A DNA stretch of 64,000 bases from Chryseobacterium sp. C-71 (GTDB taxonomy: Bacteria; Bacteroidota; Bacteroidia; Flavobacteriales; Weeksellaceae): the NCBI RefSeq assembly GCF_020911865.1, contig NZ_CP087131.1:2542001-2606000 (forward strand), in the 5' to 3' direction. Positions 1 through 7,293 of this stretch are shown here, in pieces. Positions within the stretch are counted from its first letter, which is position 1; each line of letters opens with the position of its first letter. Made by a program: the position numbers and the translations under genes. Under the pieces are notes generated by a model. That model had not been told where the DNA came from. It saw only the letters and a list, made by a program, of their open reading frames with translations, and ran no database searches.

Positions 1-166
1 CATCAAAGGAATTGGTGGTTGCCCAATGGCAAAAGATGATTTGGTGGGAAATATGCCGACCGAGCAAGTGATCAACTTCATGAGTTTAGAAAAAGCGGAA
101 CACAAGTTGAACTTATTGAATTTCGAAAGTTCTTATAATAGAGCAAAGGATATTTTTCATTTTTGA
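1..166 (+). CDS. mvaB: Hydroxymethylglutaryl-CoA lyase, C-terminal end (partial)
   Basis: The last 54 codons of a gene that begins before the window; the reading frame starts at base 2 and stops with TGA at 164-166. The peptide begins IKGIGGCPMAKDDLVGNMPT, which matches the conserved glycine-rich loop of HMG-CoA lyases (GGCP...GNxPT) with its catalytic cysteine. The enzyme splits 3-hydroxy-3-methylglutaryl-CoA into acetoacetate and acetyl-CoA in leucine degradation. Only the loop and the C-terminal helices are visible, so the rest of the gene and its operon cannot be judged. Confidence 0.85.
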   Translation, partial: IKGIGGCPMAKDDLVGNMPTEQVINFMSLEKAEHKLNLLNFESSYNRAKDIFHF

Positions 167-170
167 TACT

Positions 171-265
171 TTAATTAAGTCTTTGTGGGCTTTTAAAAGT
201 GAAACGACTTTGTGAAACTTTAAAGAGCCAAACAAAAAACACTGTGAACTTAGTGTTCAAAATTA
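171..265. repeat. Short repeated motif and hairpin in leader region
   Basis: This AT-rich spacer holds two related strings, TCTTTGTGGGCTTTTAAAAG and GACTTTGTGAAACTTTAAAG, followed by a small inverted repeat (AACACT...AGTGTT). Similar CTTTG...CTTTGCG strings occur near 4187 and 43165. It looks like degenerate copies of a dispersed intergenic repeat; function unknown. Confidence 0.35.
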
Positions 266-279
266 TTAAATGCATATTT

Positions 280-681
280 ATGACATCAAAAATAACATAC
301 CTCGGTGGACTAAGATGTTCAGCTGAACATTTACAGTCAGGAACTATCATCGAAAGTGATGCGCCAACCGACAACCACGGGAAAGGAGAAAAGTTTTCAC
401 CAACCGATCTTTGCGCAACTTCATTAGCAGAATGCGCATTAACGACTATTGCAATTTTGGGCAAAGACAAAAAAATCAATATTGACGGAGCGTACTGTAC
501 ACTTCAGAAAATTATGAAAACCGAGCCAAGAAGAATTGGTGAAATCGTTTGTAATTTTGTTTTTCCAGATTCCTATTCAGATAAGGAAAAAGCGTTCATC
601 GAAGAAACCGCTCACAATTGTCCGGTAGCGAGAAGCCTTCATCCGGAATTGGTACAAACTATGATTTTCATTTATCAATAA
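280..681 (+). CDS. OsmC family protein
   Basis: A 134-residue OsmC/Ohr-fold protein, a family of thiol-dependent peroxidases that reduce organic hydroperoxides in the cytosol. The two cysteines expected of the active site are present: Cys52 in the helix after the FSPTDL motif and Cys114 in HNCPVARSLHP. The reading frame is open from a GTG at 199, but the extra 27 residues (KSQTKNTVNLV...) do not look like the family, whose members begin close to the first strand. The ATG at 280 is therefore chosen. The gene stands alone and is followed by a strong terminator. No regulator lies beside it. Whether it acts as OsmC, Ohr or a YhfA-like protein cannot be decided here. Confidence 0.85.
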   Translation: MTSKITYLGGLRCSAEHLQSGTIIESDAPTDNHGKGEKFSPTDLCATSLAECALTTIAILGKDKKINIDGAYCTLQKIMKTEPRRIGEIVCNFVFPDSYSDKEKAFIEETAHNCPVARSLHPELVQTMIFIYQ

Positions 682-685
682 TATA

Positions 686-715
686 GCCGCAGAAATTTCT
701 GCGGTTTTGTTTTTT
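686..715 (+). terminator. Rho-independent terminator after OsmC gene
   Basis: Perfect palindrome CCGCAGAAATTTCTGCGG at 687-704 followed by a T-rich run to 715, starting five bases after the OsmC stop codon. Confidence 0.85.
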
Positions 716-732
716 ACGACTATAAAACTTAT

Positions 733-1578
733 ATGAACAAAATATCACCAATAATTTCAGCTTCTGAGTTAAAAAATATTCCTAACGAAAATTTAATTAT
801 TCTTGACGCACGAGTCGGAAAAGATGCTTGTCAAAGCTATTTAAATAAACACATCCAAGGAGCAAGGTTTGTAGATTTAGATAAAGATTTGGCTGAAATT
901 GGAGAAGATGTTGCTTTCGGAGGAAGACATCCGCTTCCAAGTATTGAAAAGTTTAGAGAAACATGTTCAAATCTTGGAATTGCTGAAGATTCTCACATTA
1001 TAATTTATGATGATAAAAATGGTGCAAATGCAGCAGCAAGAACATGGTGGATGCTTAGATCTTTTGGATTTCAAAATGTACAGGTTTTAGATGGTGGAAT
1101 TCAGGAAGCTGAAAGAGAAGGTCTAGAATTTTCTTCAAAAGAAGAAACTTTTGAGAAAGCAGAAATCATCAAAAGACAAGATTGGCTTCTGCCAATTTCA
1201 ACCTTGGAAGATGTTGAAAATGAATTGACAAGCGATTCTGCAACCGTTATTGATGTAAGAGATTCTTACCGATACAAAGGAGAATCAGAACCAATTGATT
1301 TAGTTGCCGGGCATATTCCTGGAGCGATCAATATTCCTTTTTCTGAAAATTTAGATGAGAACGGATTTTTCCTGAAACCTGAAATTTTAAGAGAGAAATA
1401 TTTAAAATTACTACAAAACAAACCTAAAAGATTAATCATTCACTGTGGTTCCGGAGTTACTGCTTGTCATACAATTCTGGCTCTTGATTATACTGGTTTT
1501 GAAATTCCGAATCTGTACGTGGGTTCGTGGAGCGAATGGAGCAGAAGAGAAGGAAAAGAAGTTGCAAAGGAGATTTAG
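733..1578 (+). CDS. sseA: Thiosulfate/3-mercaptopyruvate sulfurtransferase
   Basis: A 281-residue protein with two tandem rhodanese domains, roughly residues 10-135 and 165-275. The first is inactive in this family. The second carries the active-site loop CGSGVTA, with the catalytic cysteine at about residue 238, which takes up sulfur as a persulfide. The CGSGVTA loop is typical of 3-mercaptopyruvate sulfurtransferases, whereas classical thiosulfate rhodaneses have CRKGVT. The length fits the family. There is no signal peptide, so it acts in the cytosol. The gene follows the OsmC terminator, so it probably has its own promoter, and an inverted repeat lies just after it. Confidence 0.9.
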   Translation: MNKISPIISASELKNIPNENLIILDARVGKDACQSYLNKHIQGARFVDLDKDLAEIGEDVAFGGRHPLPSIEKFRETCSNLGIAEDSHIIIYDDKNGANAAARTWWMLRSFGFQNVQVLDGGIQEAEREGLEFSSKEETFEKAEIIKRQDWLLPISTLEDVENELTSDSATVIDVRDSYRYKGESEPIDLVAGHIPGAINIPFSENLDENGFFLKPEILREKYLKLLQNKPKRLIIHCGSGVTACHTILALDYTGFEIPNLYVGSWSEWSRREGKEVAKEI

Positions 1579-1591
1579 ATTAAACTATACT

Positions 1592-1661
1592 TTTGTCATT
1601 CCGATTAGGAATCTAAGCTATTATAATTAAAACATTGCCGAGATTCCTACGGAATGACAAA
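1592..1661. repeat. Intergenic inverted repeat (TTTGTCATTCCG family)
   Basis: The left arm at 1592-1614 and the right arm at 1641-1661 are reverse complements apart from a two-base bulge: TTTGTCATTCC...AGGAATCT against AGATTCCTACGGAATGACAAA. The loop is 26 bases. There is no T-run, so it is not a standard terminator. It resembles a dispersed palindromic intergenic element; copy number elsewhere in the genome cannot be seen. Confidence 0.7.
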
Positions 1662-1702
1662 CATATATTTAAAGAATAAAAAAATCAGGATTTGTCAGAA
1701 GC

Positions 1703-1730
1703 AAAAAAAGCTGCCAAAAAATTGACAGCC
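1703..1730 (-). terminator. Terminator of the reverse-strand sufT-like operon
   Basis: GCTGCCAA at 1710-1717 pairs with TTGACAGC at 1722-1729 (one G-T pair). Read on the minus strand the hairpin is followed by seven T residues. It lies 21 bases past the stop codon of the MIP18-domain gene. Confidence 0.7.
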
Positions 1731-1750
1731 CATTTATTTTTAATCAAAAT

Positions 1751-2077
1751 TTAAAGCATTCCCAGCTCAAATTTCGCCTCTTCACTCATCATATCTTTGT
1801 TCCAGGTGGGCTCGAAAGTAAGTTCCAAATCTACGCTTTTTACATTTTCTACTTCGGCAGTTTTGTCTTTTACTTCTTGCGGCAGACTTTCTGCAACGGG
1901 ACAGTTAGGGCTCGTTAAGGTCATGATGATTTTCACATCGGCTTCTTCCGAAATCTGAACGTCATAAATCAATCCCAATTCGTAAATATCCACCGGAATT
2001 TCGGGGTCATAAACGGTTTTTAGTACTCTTATAATTTCTTCACCGATGTCGGCAATCTGATCGTCTGTAAAGTTCAT
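1751..2077 (-). CDS. MIP18/DUF59 family Fe-S assembly protein (SufT/PaaD-like)
   Basis: A 108-residue protein made up of one MIP18 (DUF59) domain. The signature DPEIPVDIYELGLIYDV runs from about residue 24, and the conserved reactive cysteine is Cys59 in TSPNCPVAESLP. Family members such as SufT help mature Fe-S proteins, probably by passing clusters to target enzymes in the cytosol. It lies four bases downstream of the exonuclease gene on the same strand, so the two are probably co-transcribed. In many Flavobacteriia the homologous gene sits in the suf operon; here the suf genes are about 40 kb away. The family is certain, the exact client proteins unknown. Confidence 0.88.
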   Translation of the reverse strand: MNFTDDQIADIGEEIIRVLKTVYDPEIPVDIYELGLIYDVQISEEADVKIIMTLTSPNCPVAESLPQEVKDKTAEVENVKSVDLELTFEPTWNKDMMSEEAKFELGML

Positions 2078-2080
2078 TTG

Positions 2081-2782
2081 TTAATCTAAATTGATATTTC
2101 TCTGCAATAAATCTTCCTGACGCATACGCCGGAAAATATTTGCCAAAGTTAAGACATCTTTTTCACAATAGTCGACTATTCGCTGCAAGTCTTTTTCTAT
2201 GTAGTAGATTGATGAAACCATTGAGCCGTCGATGTCGTCTTTCGGGGTCGGAATTCCGAAAACATGGGCTAAAAGTTCCAGAGAAATATAGCTTTTGTAG
2301 TCTCCGAATTTCCAAAGTTCCATCGTGTCAAGATGCGGGATTTCCCACGGTTTTTTCCCAAACATCTGAAATGGAGTAGGAGGCTGCATTCCATTAATTA
2401 AAAAGCGTCTCGCAATCCAAGGAAAGTCAAATTCTTTTCCGTTGTGAGCACAGAGAATGACATCCCGAAGCCTTGGACTGTTGAAGAGTTCACCAAATTC
2501 CTGTAATAGCTTTCTTTCATCATCATTGGCAAAACTTTTTATTCTTAAAGTTTCGTTTTTCTCGAGCATACCAATACTGATGCAGATGATTTTTCCGAAT
2601 TCTGCCATAATTCCTGCTCTTTCGTAAAAGTCTTCTGGTGAAATTTCATCTTTGCGCTGATATCTTGTTTTTTTATCCCAAAGTTTTTGCTCAGTTTCCG
2701 GAATTTCGTTCCAGTCTCCGTAGAGCGGAACTGTTTCAATATCAAGGAATAAAACTTTTTCTAGAGGAATGTTCTGTATCAT
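2081..2782 (-). CDS. 3'-5' exonuclease, DNA polymerase B-like family
   Basis: A 233-residue DnaQ-like nuclease of the PolB-related exonuclease family (Pfam DNA_pol_B_exo2). The three exonuclease motifs are visible: Exo I FLDIETVPL with Asp14 and Glu16, Exo II in AHNGKEFDFPWIARRF, and Exo III in YCEKDVLTLANIFRRM. These acidic residues would bind two metal ions and remove nucleotides from 3' ends. No polymerase domain is attached, and the length fits the stand-alone family. Its biological role is not established. It is upstream of, and probably co-transcribed with, the MIP18-domain gene. Confidence 0.88.
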   Translation of the reverse strand: MIQNIPLEKVLFLDIETVPLYGDWNEIPETEQKLWDKKTRYQRKDEISPEDFYERAGIMAEFGKIICISIGMLEKNETLRIKSFANDDERKLLQEFGELFNSPRLRDVILCAHNGKEFDFPWIARRFLINGMQPPTPFQMFGKKPWEIPHLDTMELWKFGDYKSYISLELLAHVFGIPTPKDDIDGSMVSSIYYIEKDLQRIVDYCEKDVLTLANIFRRMRQEDLLQRNINLD

Positions 2783-2829
2783 ATTTGTGTTTGATTAATT
2801 GATTTTAAAAACTAAATTTTATTTGGAAT

Positions 2830-3183
2830 CTACCCAACCTGCAACCCATTTTTTGTTGGAAGAGAAGGTGATAAAAGCGTAACATCTTTCGCATCTTCAC
2901 CGTAAACGCCTAAAACCAGACATTCGCTGAAGAAATTGGCAATTTGTTTTTTAGGAAAATTAACCACTGCCAAAATCTGTTTTCCAACTAAGTCTTCTTT
3001 GCTGTAAAGTGTAGTGATTTGTGCGGCTGATTTTCTGATTCCTAAATCTCCAAAATCGATTTCAAGCTGATACGAAGGATTTCTTGCTTTTTCAAAATCA
3101 TTAACAGAAATAATCGTTCCGCATCTGATGTCTAATTTTTCAAAATCTGCCCAGGATATTTCAGGTTTTATGTTCATTATCAA
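2830..3183 (-). CDS. csaA: tRNA-binding domain protein CsaA
   Basis: A 117-residue stand-alone tRNA-binding (EMAP-II-like OB-fold) domain. Typical elements are DIRCGTIISV near the start, the central QITTLYSKEDLVGKQI and the C-terminal LPTKNGLQVG. CsaA proteins of this size form dimers, bind tRNA and have been linked to chaperone and secretion functions in Bacillus. The frame opens with Met-Ile-Met, so the second ATG at 3177 is equally possible as the start. The gene lies 47 bases upstream of the exonuclease gene on the same strand. Confidence 0.9.
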   Translation of the reverse strand: MIMNIKPEISWADFEKLDIRCGTIISVNDFEKARNPSYQLEIDFGDLGIRKSAAQITTLYSKEDLVGKQILAVVNFPKKQIANFFSECLVLGVYGEDAKDVTLLSPSLPTKNGLQVG

Positions 3184-3433
3184 TTATTATTAAATGGTGT
3201 TTCCAATAGTCATCAAGTATTGTAGTAAAATGAAGTTGTATTGAATCCACCTTTATAACAAATGTATTAAAATAATAAGAAATCTAAAATGTGATTTAAA
3301 TCTATATTTTTTTTGATTTAATAATCAGTCAGTTATATCTTTTTAATAAAAAAGGATGCAAGATTTTTAAAATGATGGGTTTATGTTATTGAGTGCTCAA
3401 AAAATAGATGTTTAACGATAAATTTTAAAAAAA

Positions 3434-4006
3434 ATGAAGAATTTAAATGCCTTTAAGGCTTTTGTAGTTGGTTTTTGTGCACTTGTTGGTTTTTCTTTGA
3501 TCTCATGTGTGGATGATTATGAGCCGATTCCTGTAAAATTAGAAGATGTGAATGGGAATTATAAAGCCAGACTTTTTACAACACAAGGAAATATTAAAAA
3601 TGAAAAAACAGTTGATCTAAGTGTAAAAAAAGACACGGTGATATTCAATGATTTTCCTGTGAAAGAAATTGTAAAAACGATAGTTACTGACCCTGTGAAA
3701 GCAGAAGCAGCATTGACGGCTATCGGAAAGGTGAAGTATAAACTTAATTATACCTCATCATTAAATACCACCAACAATGTAGTTGAATTGAACTTTGCTC
3801 CAAAAACTTTAGTACTGCAGATTCCGGTGGACGGAGTTACAAAAAATGCGATTGTGAAAATGGCGGCACCACAAAAAGGATTTTATGTAGGGCAAGACTG
3901 GTCATTAAGATTTGGTATTGTTGCAGAAAAAATAACTGTTGATGGTGTTGATTTAACTCCTTATGAAATCATAAAATATGATTTTCCGTATTGTGTGAAG
4001 AACTAA
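3434..4006 (+). CDS. Lipoprotein, DUF4840-like
   Basis: A 190-residue predicted lipoprotein. The hydrophobic leader ends in a lipobox LISC with Cys25, followed by acidic DDYE, which in Bacteroidota is compatible with outer-membrane or surface sorting. The body is beta-rich and begins KLEDVNGNYKARLFTT, which resembles DUF4840 proteins of Bacteroidota; this assignment is from memory of the family and moderate only. No catalytic motif is visible. It stands alone between a 250-base spacer and a terminator. The spacer before it holds a weak promoter-like pair, TTG at 3313 and TATCTTTT at 3336. Confidence 0.7.
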   Translation: MKNLNAFKAFVVGFCALVGFSLISCVDDYEPIPVKLEDVNGNYKARLFTTQGNIKNEKTVDLSVKKDTVIFNDFPVKEIVKTIVTDPVKAEAALTAIGKVKYKLNYTSSLNTTNNVVELNFAPKTLVLQIPVDGVTKNAIVKMAAPQKGFYVGQDWSLRFGIVAEKITVDGVDLTPYEIIKYDFPYCVKN

Positions 4007-4019
4007 GAATATTATCTGA

Positions 4020-4055
4020 AATAGATTGCGCTTTAGTAAAGGGCAATCTATTTTT
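4020..4055 (+). terminator. Terminator after DUF4840-like gene
   Basis: AATAGATTGC at 4020-4029 pairs perfectly with GCAATCTATT at 4043-4052, followed by a short T run to 4055, 14 bases after the stop codon. Confidence 0.8.
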
Positions 4056-4079
4056 GCATTCGAATTTGAATGTTTTCTG

Positions 4080-4215
4080 ATTGTCCGTAATCTATCAGAA
4101 TTTAAAAAGCTTTGTGCTCTTTGCTGAGTGAAATCGAAGATTCGACGAAGTCAAACGCCCTTGCGAACTTTAAAAGCAGTCAGTGATAAAAATCTTTGCG
4201 GACTTTGCGCTAAAA
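4080..4215. repeat. Degenerate dispersed intergenic repeat
   Basis: The spacer before the sigma-factor gene holds several copies of a motif like AAAGCTTTGTGCTCTTTGC and AAAATCTTTGCGGACTTTGCG (around 4187-4210). The second closely matches a string at 43165-43190 in the suf operon. These look like worn copies of a non-coding repeat; no open frame is present. Confidence 0.4.
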
Positions 4216-4283
4216 AAGGTGTTATTATTAAAAGCGGACATTCAAAAATATTAATAAAAAAATAAGTGTAACTGAGGCAGTAC

Positions 4284-4850
4284 ATGGAAGAAAATAAGGA
4301 ACAGATTTTGGCAAAACGCCTTCTTGCAAAAGAAGAAGCTGCCTGGAAAGAGCTTTTCGGAGCTCATTCCGGAAATCTTTCCTATGTCTGCTCACGTTAC
4401 ATTATTGAGAAAGATGATGTGCATGATGTGCTGCAAAACAGCTTTATTAAGATGTTCCGTTCCATAGATTCTTTTCAGTATCGTGGAAATGGATCTCTTA
4501 AAGCATGGATAACACGCATCGTCATTAATGAATCTTTAAGGTATCTCAAGCAGAATCTTAGTCTGAAAACGGATACAGATCTCGATACCATTCCGGATTT
4601 TTCTAATGATGATGAGCCTGATCTTGAATGTATTTCAAAAGAAAGCCTGATGGAAATGATCAGATCGCTTCCGGATGGTTACAGAACTGTATTTAATCTT
4701 TATGTGTTTGAAGAAAAAAGCCATAAGGAAATTGCCAAAATGTTAGGAATAGCAGAAAATTCTTCGGCTTCCCAATTTCATAGAGCGAAGGCAATGCTTG
4801 TGCAGAAAGTGAATGAACATAAAATGATAAAAAAAGCGCATTATGAGTAA
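4284..4850 (+). CDS. RNA polymerase ECF sigma factor
   Basis: A 188-residue sigma-70 family protein of the extracytoplasmic function type. Region 2 spans about residues 25-95, with the core-binding and -10 recognition stretch DDVHDVLQNSFIKMF and the aromatic-rich GSLKAWITRIVINESLRYL. Region 4 spans about 130-180, with the helix-turn-helix SHKEIAKMLGIAENSSASQF. There is no region 1.1 or 3, as expected. The stop overlaps the next gene by eight bases (ATGAGTAA), which implies translational coupling with the putative anti-sigma protein. It would direct a small regulon in response to an envelope signal; the T9SS gene downstream is a candidate target. Confidence 0.93.
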   Translation: MEENKEQILAKRLLAKEEAAWKELFGAHSGNLSYVCSRYIIEKDDVHDVLQNSFIKMFRSIDSFQYRGNGSLKAWITRIVINESLRYLKQNLSLKTDTDLDTIPDFSNDDEPDLECISKESLMEMIRSLPDGYRTVFNLYVFEEKSHKEIAKMLGIAENSSASQFHRAKAMLVQKVNEHKMIKKAHYE

Positions 4851-6174
4851 AGATTGGCTAAATGATCTGCGCAGAAAAATGGAAGATCACACAGAAAATG
4901 TTCCGGAAGGGTTGTGGGATGATATTCGATCTGAATTGTTCGATGAAGATGAGCATATTCTTGGTGCAGTTCCTACTGACGTTAAAGGTCAAATTAAAAA
5001 TAATGCTCCTAAACTTAATACTATTGTTTACAGAGCAGTAAGTGTGGCTGCCGTACTTGCATTTGTGTTTTTTGGAATCAATCATTTTTTTGAAAATTCG
5101 AATGAAAAGAAAATTGTGCGTTCAGGCGATTCCAAAACTGAATCGGTGATTGCTCAATCTTCTTCTGAAGAAACTAATAATAGCAATACTTATAATCAGG
5201 ATTATATTTTTAAAAATGATCATATTAGCAAAATTTTCAAGGATAAATTGGTTGGGAATAGGTCTTCAGAAACCATCAAAGACTTGTTAAAAGGAGATAT
5301 TGCTCATGTTTTTAATGCTGACGAGCAGAAAAAGAGTTTAGATTTCAATAATCAAAATCAAATTTTATCTCAAGAAAATAACACAAAAAGTAACAGTGAC
5401 GAATTTAGAGAAAATGAACATCTTTTAGCAATAAACGAGTTAGACAAAAAACCAGATTTACCTAAAATTAAAACAAATAAATCCTGGATGGTAAGTGTTC
5501 TTACAGGAAATGCCTCTTCGGGTTCTGCAGGCCAAGTTCCGGGATATGCTACTTTCAACGGAAGCAACATGAGCATTAGTGATGTTTTTCACAGTTCAAG
5601 CACAGAGCTGGATCCGCTCACTCAGGTACTTTTAGCTAATCAAGATCAACAAGTTGATGCCAAAATAAAACATAAAATGCCCGTGACTTTCGGTGTTTCT
5701 GTGTATTACAACATTGGAAAACGATGGGGAATTGGTACCGGAATTACGTACACCAAACTTTCCTCTGATTTGCATTCCGGAAGCGATGCGAATTATATAC
5801 AAAGCGATCAGACCATCCATTATGTAGGAGTGCCGGTGCAGGTAAATTACAATGTCATTAAAAAACCTGCTTTCACGGGATATCTTACGGCAGGAACTTT
5901 AATAGAAAAATCAGTTTCGGGAAGTTTAAAAACCAAGTACGTCGTAGAAAATGCATTTAAAGATGAAACCGAAGAGAAATTAAGCTCCAAGCCTACACAA
6001 ATTTCCGTCAATGCCGCCGCCGGAGTACAGCTTAACGTTACCAATAGGCTGGGAATCTACGCAGAACCAGGGTTAGGTTATCACTTTAAAGACAACAGTA
6101 CATTAAACACCATTTATAAAGAAAAACCGCTCAATTTTAATCTGAAATTCGGATTAAGGTTGGCACTCGACTAA
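4843..6174 (+). CDS. Anti-sigma-like membrane protein fused to an outer-membrane beta-barrel
   Basis: A 443-residue protein with an unusual order of parts. Residues 1-60 are acidic and helical (WLNDLRRKMEDHTENVPEGL), the size and position of a cytoplasmic anti-sigma head. Residues about 62-83 form one membrane helix. Residues 84-275 are a low-complexity, Ser/Asn-rich periplasmic linker. Residues about 279-443 look like an eight-stranded outer-membrane barrel of the PorT/OmpA type, with alternating strands such as FGVSVYYNI, WGIGTGITYTKL and YVGVPVQVNYNV, ending FNLKFGLRLALD with an aromatic/Leu terminal strand. There is no N-terminal signal peptide; the internal helix must direct export. It overlaps the sigma gene by eight bases. 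It probably holds the sigma factor at the inner membrane and senses the outer membrane. The anti-sigma role is inferred from position. Confidence 0.75.
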   Translation: MSKDWLNDLRRKMEDHTENVPEGLWDDIRSELFDEDEHILGAVPTDVKGQIKNNAPKLNTIVYRAVSVAAVLAFVFFGINHFFENSNEKKIVRSGDSKTESVIAQSSSEETNNSNTYNQDYIFKNDHISKIFKDKLVGNRSSETIKDLLKGDIAHVFNADEQKKSLDFNNQNQILSQENNTKSNSDEFRENEHLLAINELDKKPDLPKIKTNKSWMVSVLTGNASSGSAGQVPGYATFNGSNMSISDVFHSSSTELDPLTQVLLANQDQQVDAKIKHKMPVTFGVSVYYNIGKRWGIGTGITYTKLSSDLHSGSDANYIQSDQTIHYVGVPVQVNYNVIKKPAFTGYLTAGTLIEKSVSGSLKTKYVVENAFKDETEEKLSSKPTQISVNAAAGVQLNVTNRLGIYAEPGLGYHFKDNSTLNTIYKEKPLNFNLKFGLRLALD

Positions 6175-6204
6175 ATACAAAATTATCAACCAAATCAATT
6201 TTTT

Positions 6205-7170
6205 ATGAAAACAAAAATCACTTTTTTAGCATTTTTACTTTTAAGTTTTTTTAATCTTAAAGCACAATGCAACCCTACCGTTACCAGCCCGAGATTAGAC
6301 GCAATGTTCCAGGGCAGTATCGTATTCTGTAACTCAGAGTCGGAAACGTTATCTGTAACGCAATCCTTCCAAAGTTACCAATGGTACAGGCAGGAGTGGG
6401 ATTGGCAGACTCCCAATACCAATCCTTGGGTGGCTATACCCGGGGCGACATCTCAGACATTAACGATTAATGGAACTGCGGATATGCTTCATTACTTTAA
6501 AGTTGCCGTTTCAGAGAATGACTGTACTGCTGAAAGCACACCAATTCTTGCAGACGGATATGCTTACGGTCTTCCGTATTTAATGGCCAATTTCACGCCG
6601 GGAACTTATGAAGAAACCAATCCGGGGGAATACAATGTCTGCGCAGGTGCATCGGTGCAGCTAGATAACGGATTTCCAGGTGTATATGGAACGCATACGT
6701 GGTTTAGATGTCTTCCCGGAAGTAATCCTCCGTCACCCAATGAACCTTGCACGATACCAGGAGCAACGGGTGATACTTACATTGCAACAACAACTGGGGA
6801 GTACGGTTTTTATGCCTGTACAGAATATTGCCCTGATCAATGTGAAATGCTTGCTTCTTTTGCTTTCATTAAATTAAATTTTGGAGAGTACAGCTTCTGT
6901 AACTTGGCTACCGGAGAAACTAAAACGAAAGAAAATAGTTTAAGTATTTACCCAAATCCTACAGCGCAGCTTTTATATATCGGAAAAGAATCGGATAAAA
7001 AATACAGCGAAATTTCAATAATTGATATGTCCGGAAAATTGATTCTTCAAAAACGAGATCATCAGGCAGGTAAAGCCATCGATGTAAGTGCATTGGTTCC
7101 TGCAACGTACATGATTGTTTCAAAAACTGCCGATGGTAGAATTTATAAAAATAAGATGATTAAGAAATAG
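6205..7170 (+). CDS. T9SS type A sorting domain-containing secreted protein
   Basis: A 321-residue exported protein. The signal peptide ends LFNLKAQ near residue 21. The body (about 22-235) is Cys- and Trp-rich with immunoglobulin-like character (SYQWYRQEWDW, WFRCLPGS). Residues about 244-321 are a type A sorting domain: NSLSIYPNPTAQLLYIG, then a strand with IIDMSGKLIL, and the basic end KNKMIKK. The type IX system exports such proteins across the outer membrane and removes the tail. The gene starts 30 bases after the barrel gene with no terminator between, so it is probably in the sigma-factor operon. The ligand or activity is unknown. Confidence 0.85.
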   Translation: MKTKITFLAFLLLSFFNLKAQCNPTVTSPRLDAMFQGSIVFCNSESETLSVTQSFQSYQWYRQEWDWQTPNTNPWVAIPGATSQTLTINGTADMLHYFKVAVSENDCTAESTPILADGYAYGLPYLMANFTPGTYEETNPGEYNVCAGASVQLDNGFPGVYGTHTWFRCLPGSNPPSPNEPCTIPGATGDTYIATTTGEYGFYACTEYCPDQCEMLASFAFIKLNFGEYSFCNLATGETKTKENSLSIYPNPTAQLLYIGKESDKKYSEISIIDMSGKLILQKRDHQAGKAIDVSALVPATYMIVSKTADGRIYKNKMIKK

Positions 7171-7216
7171 AAGATTAGATAATCATAGTTAGTTTTTTTA
7201 TGCTTTTAATGTGGAG

Positions 7217-7246
7217 TCGGCGCAAATTATTTTGTGCCGATTTTTT
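7217..7246 (+). terminator. Terminator of the sigma-factor/T9SS operon
   Basis: TCGGCGCAAA at 7217-7226 pairs with TTTGTGCCGA at 7231-7240 (one G-T pair), then six T residues. It is the first terminator after the sigma-factor gene, which supports a three-gene operon. Confidence 0.85.
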
Positions 7247-7293
7247 ATTGTTTGATCAGAAAAAAATATTAATTTTACTCAAAACACATTGCA

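Noticed and set aside
199..279. Longer start (GTG at 199) for the OsmC gene
   Set aside because: The extra residues lie over repeat-like spacer sequence and do not resemble the family N-terminus; the ATG at 280 gives a normal length.
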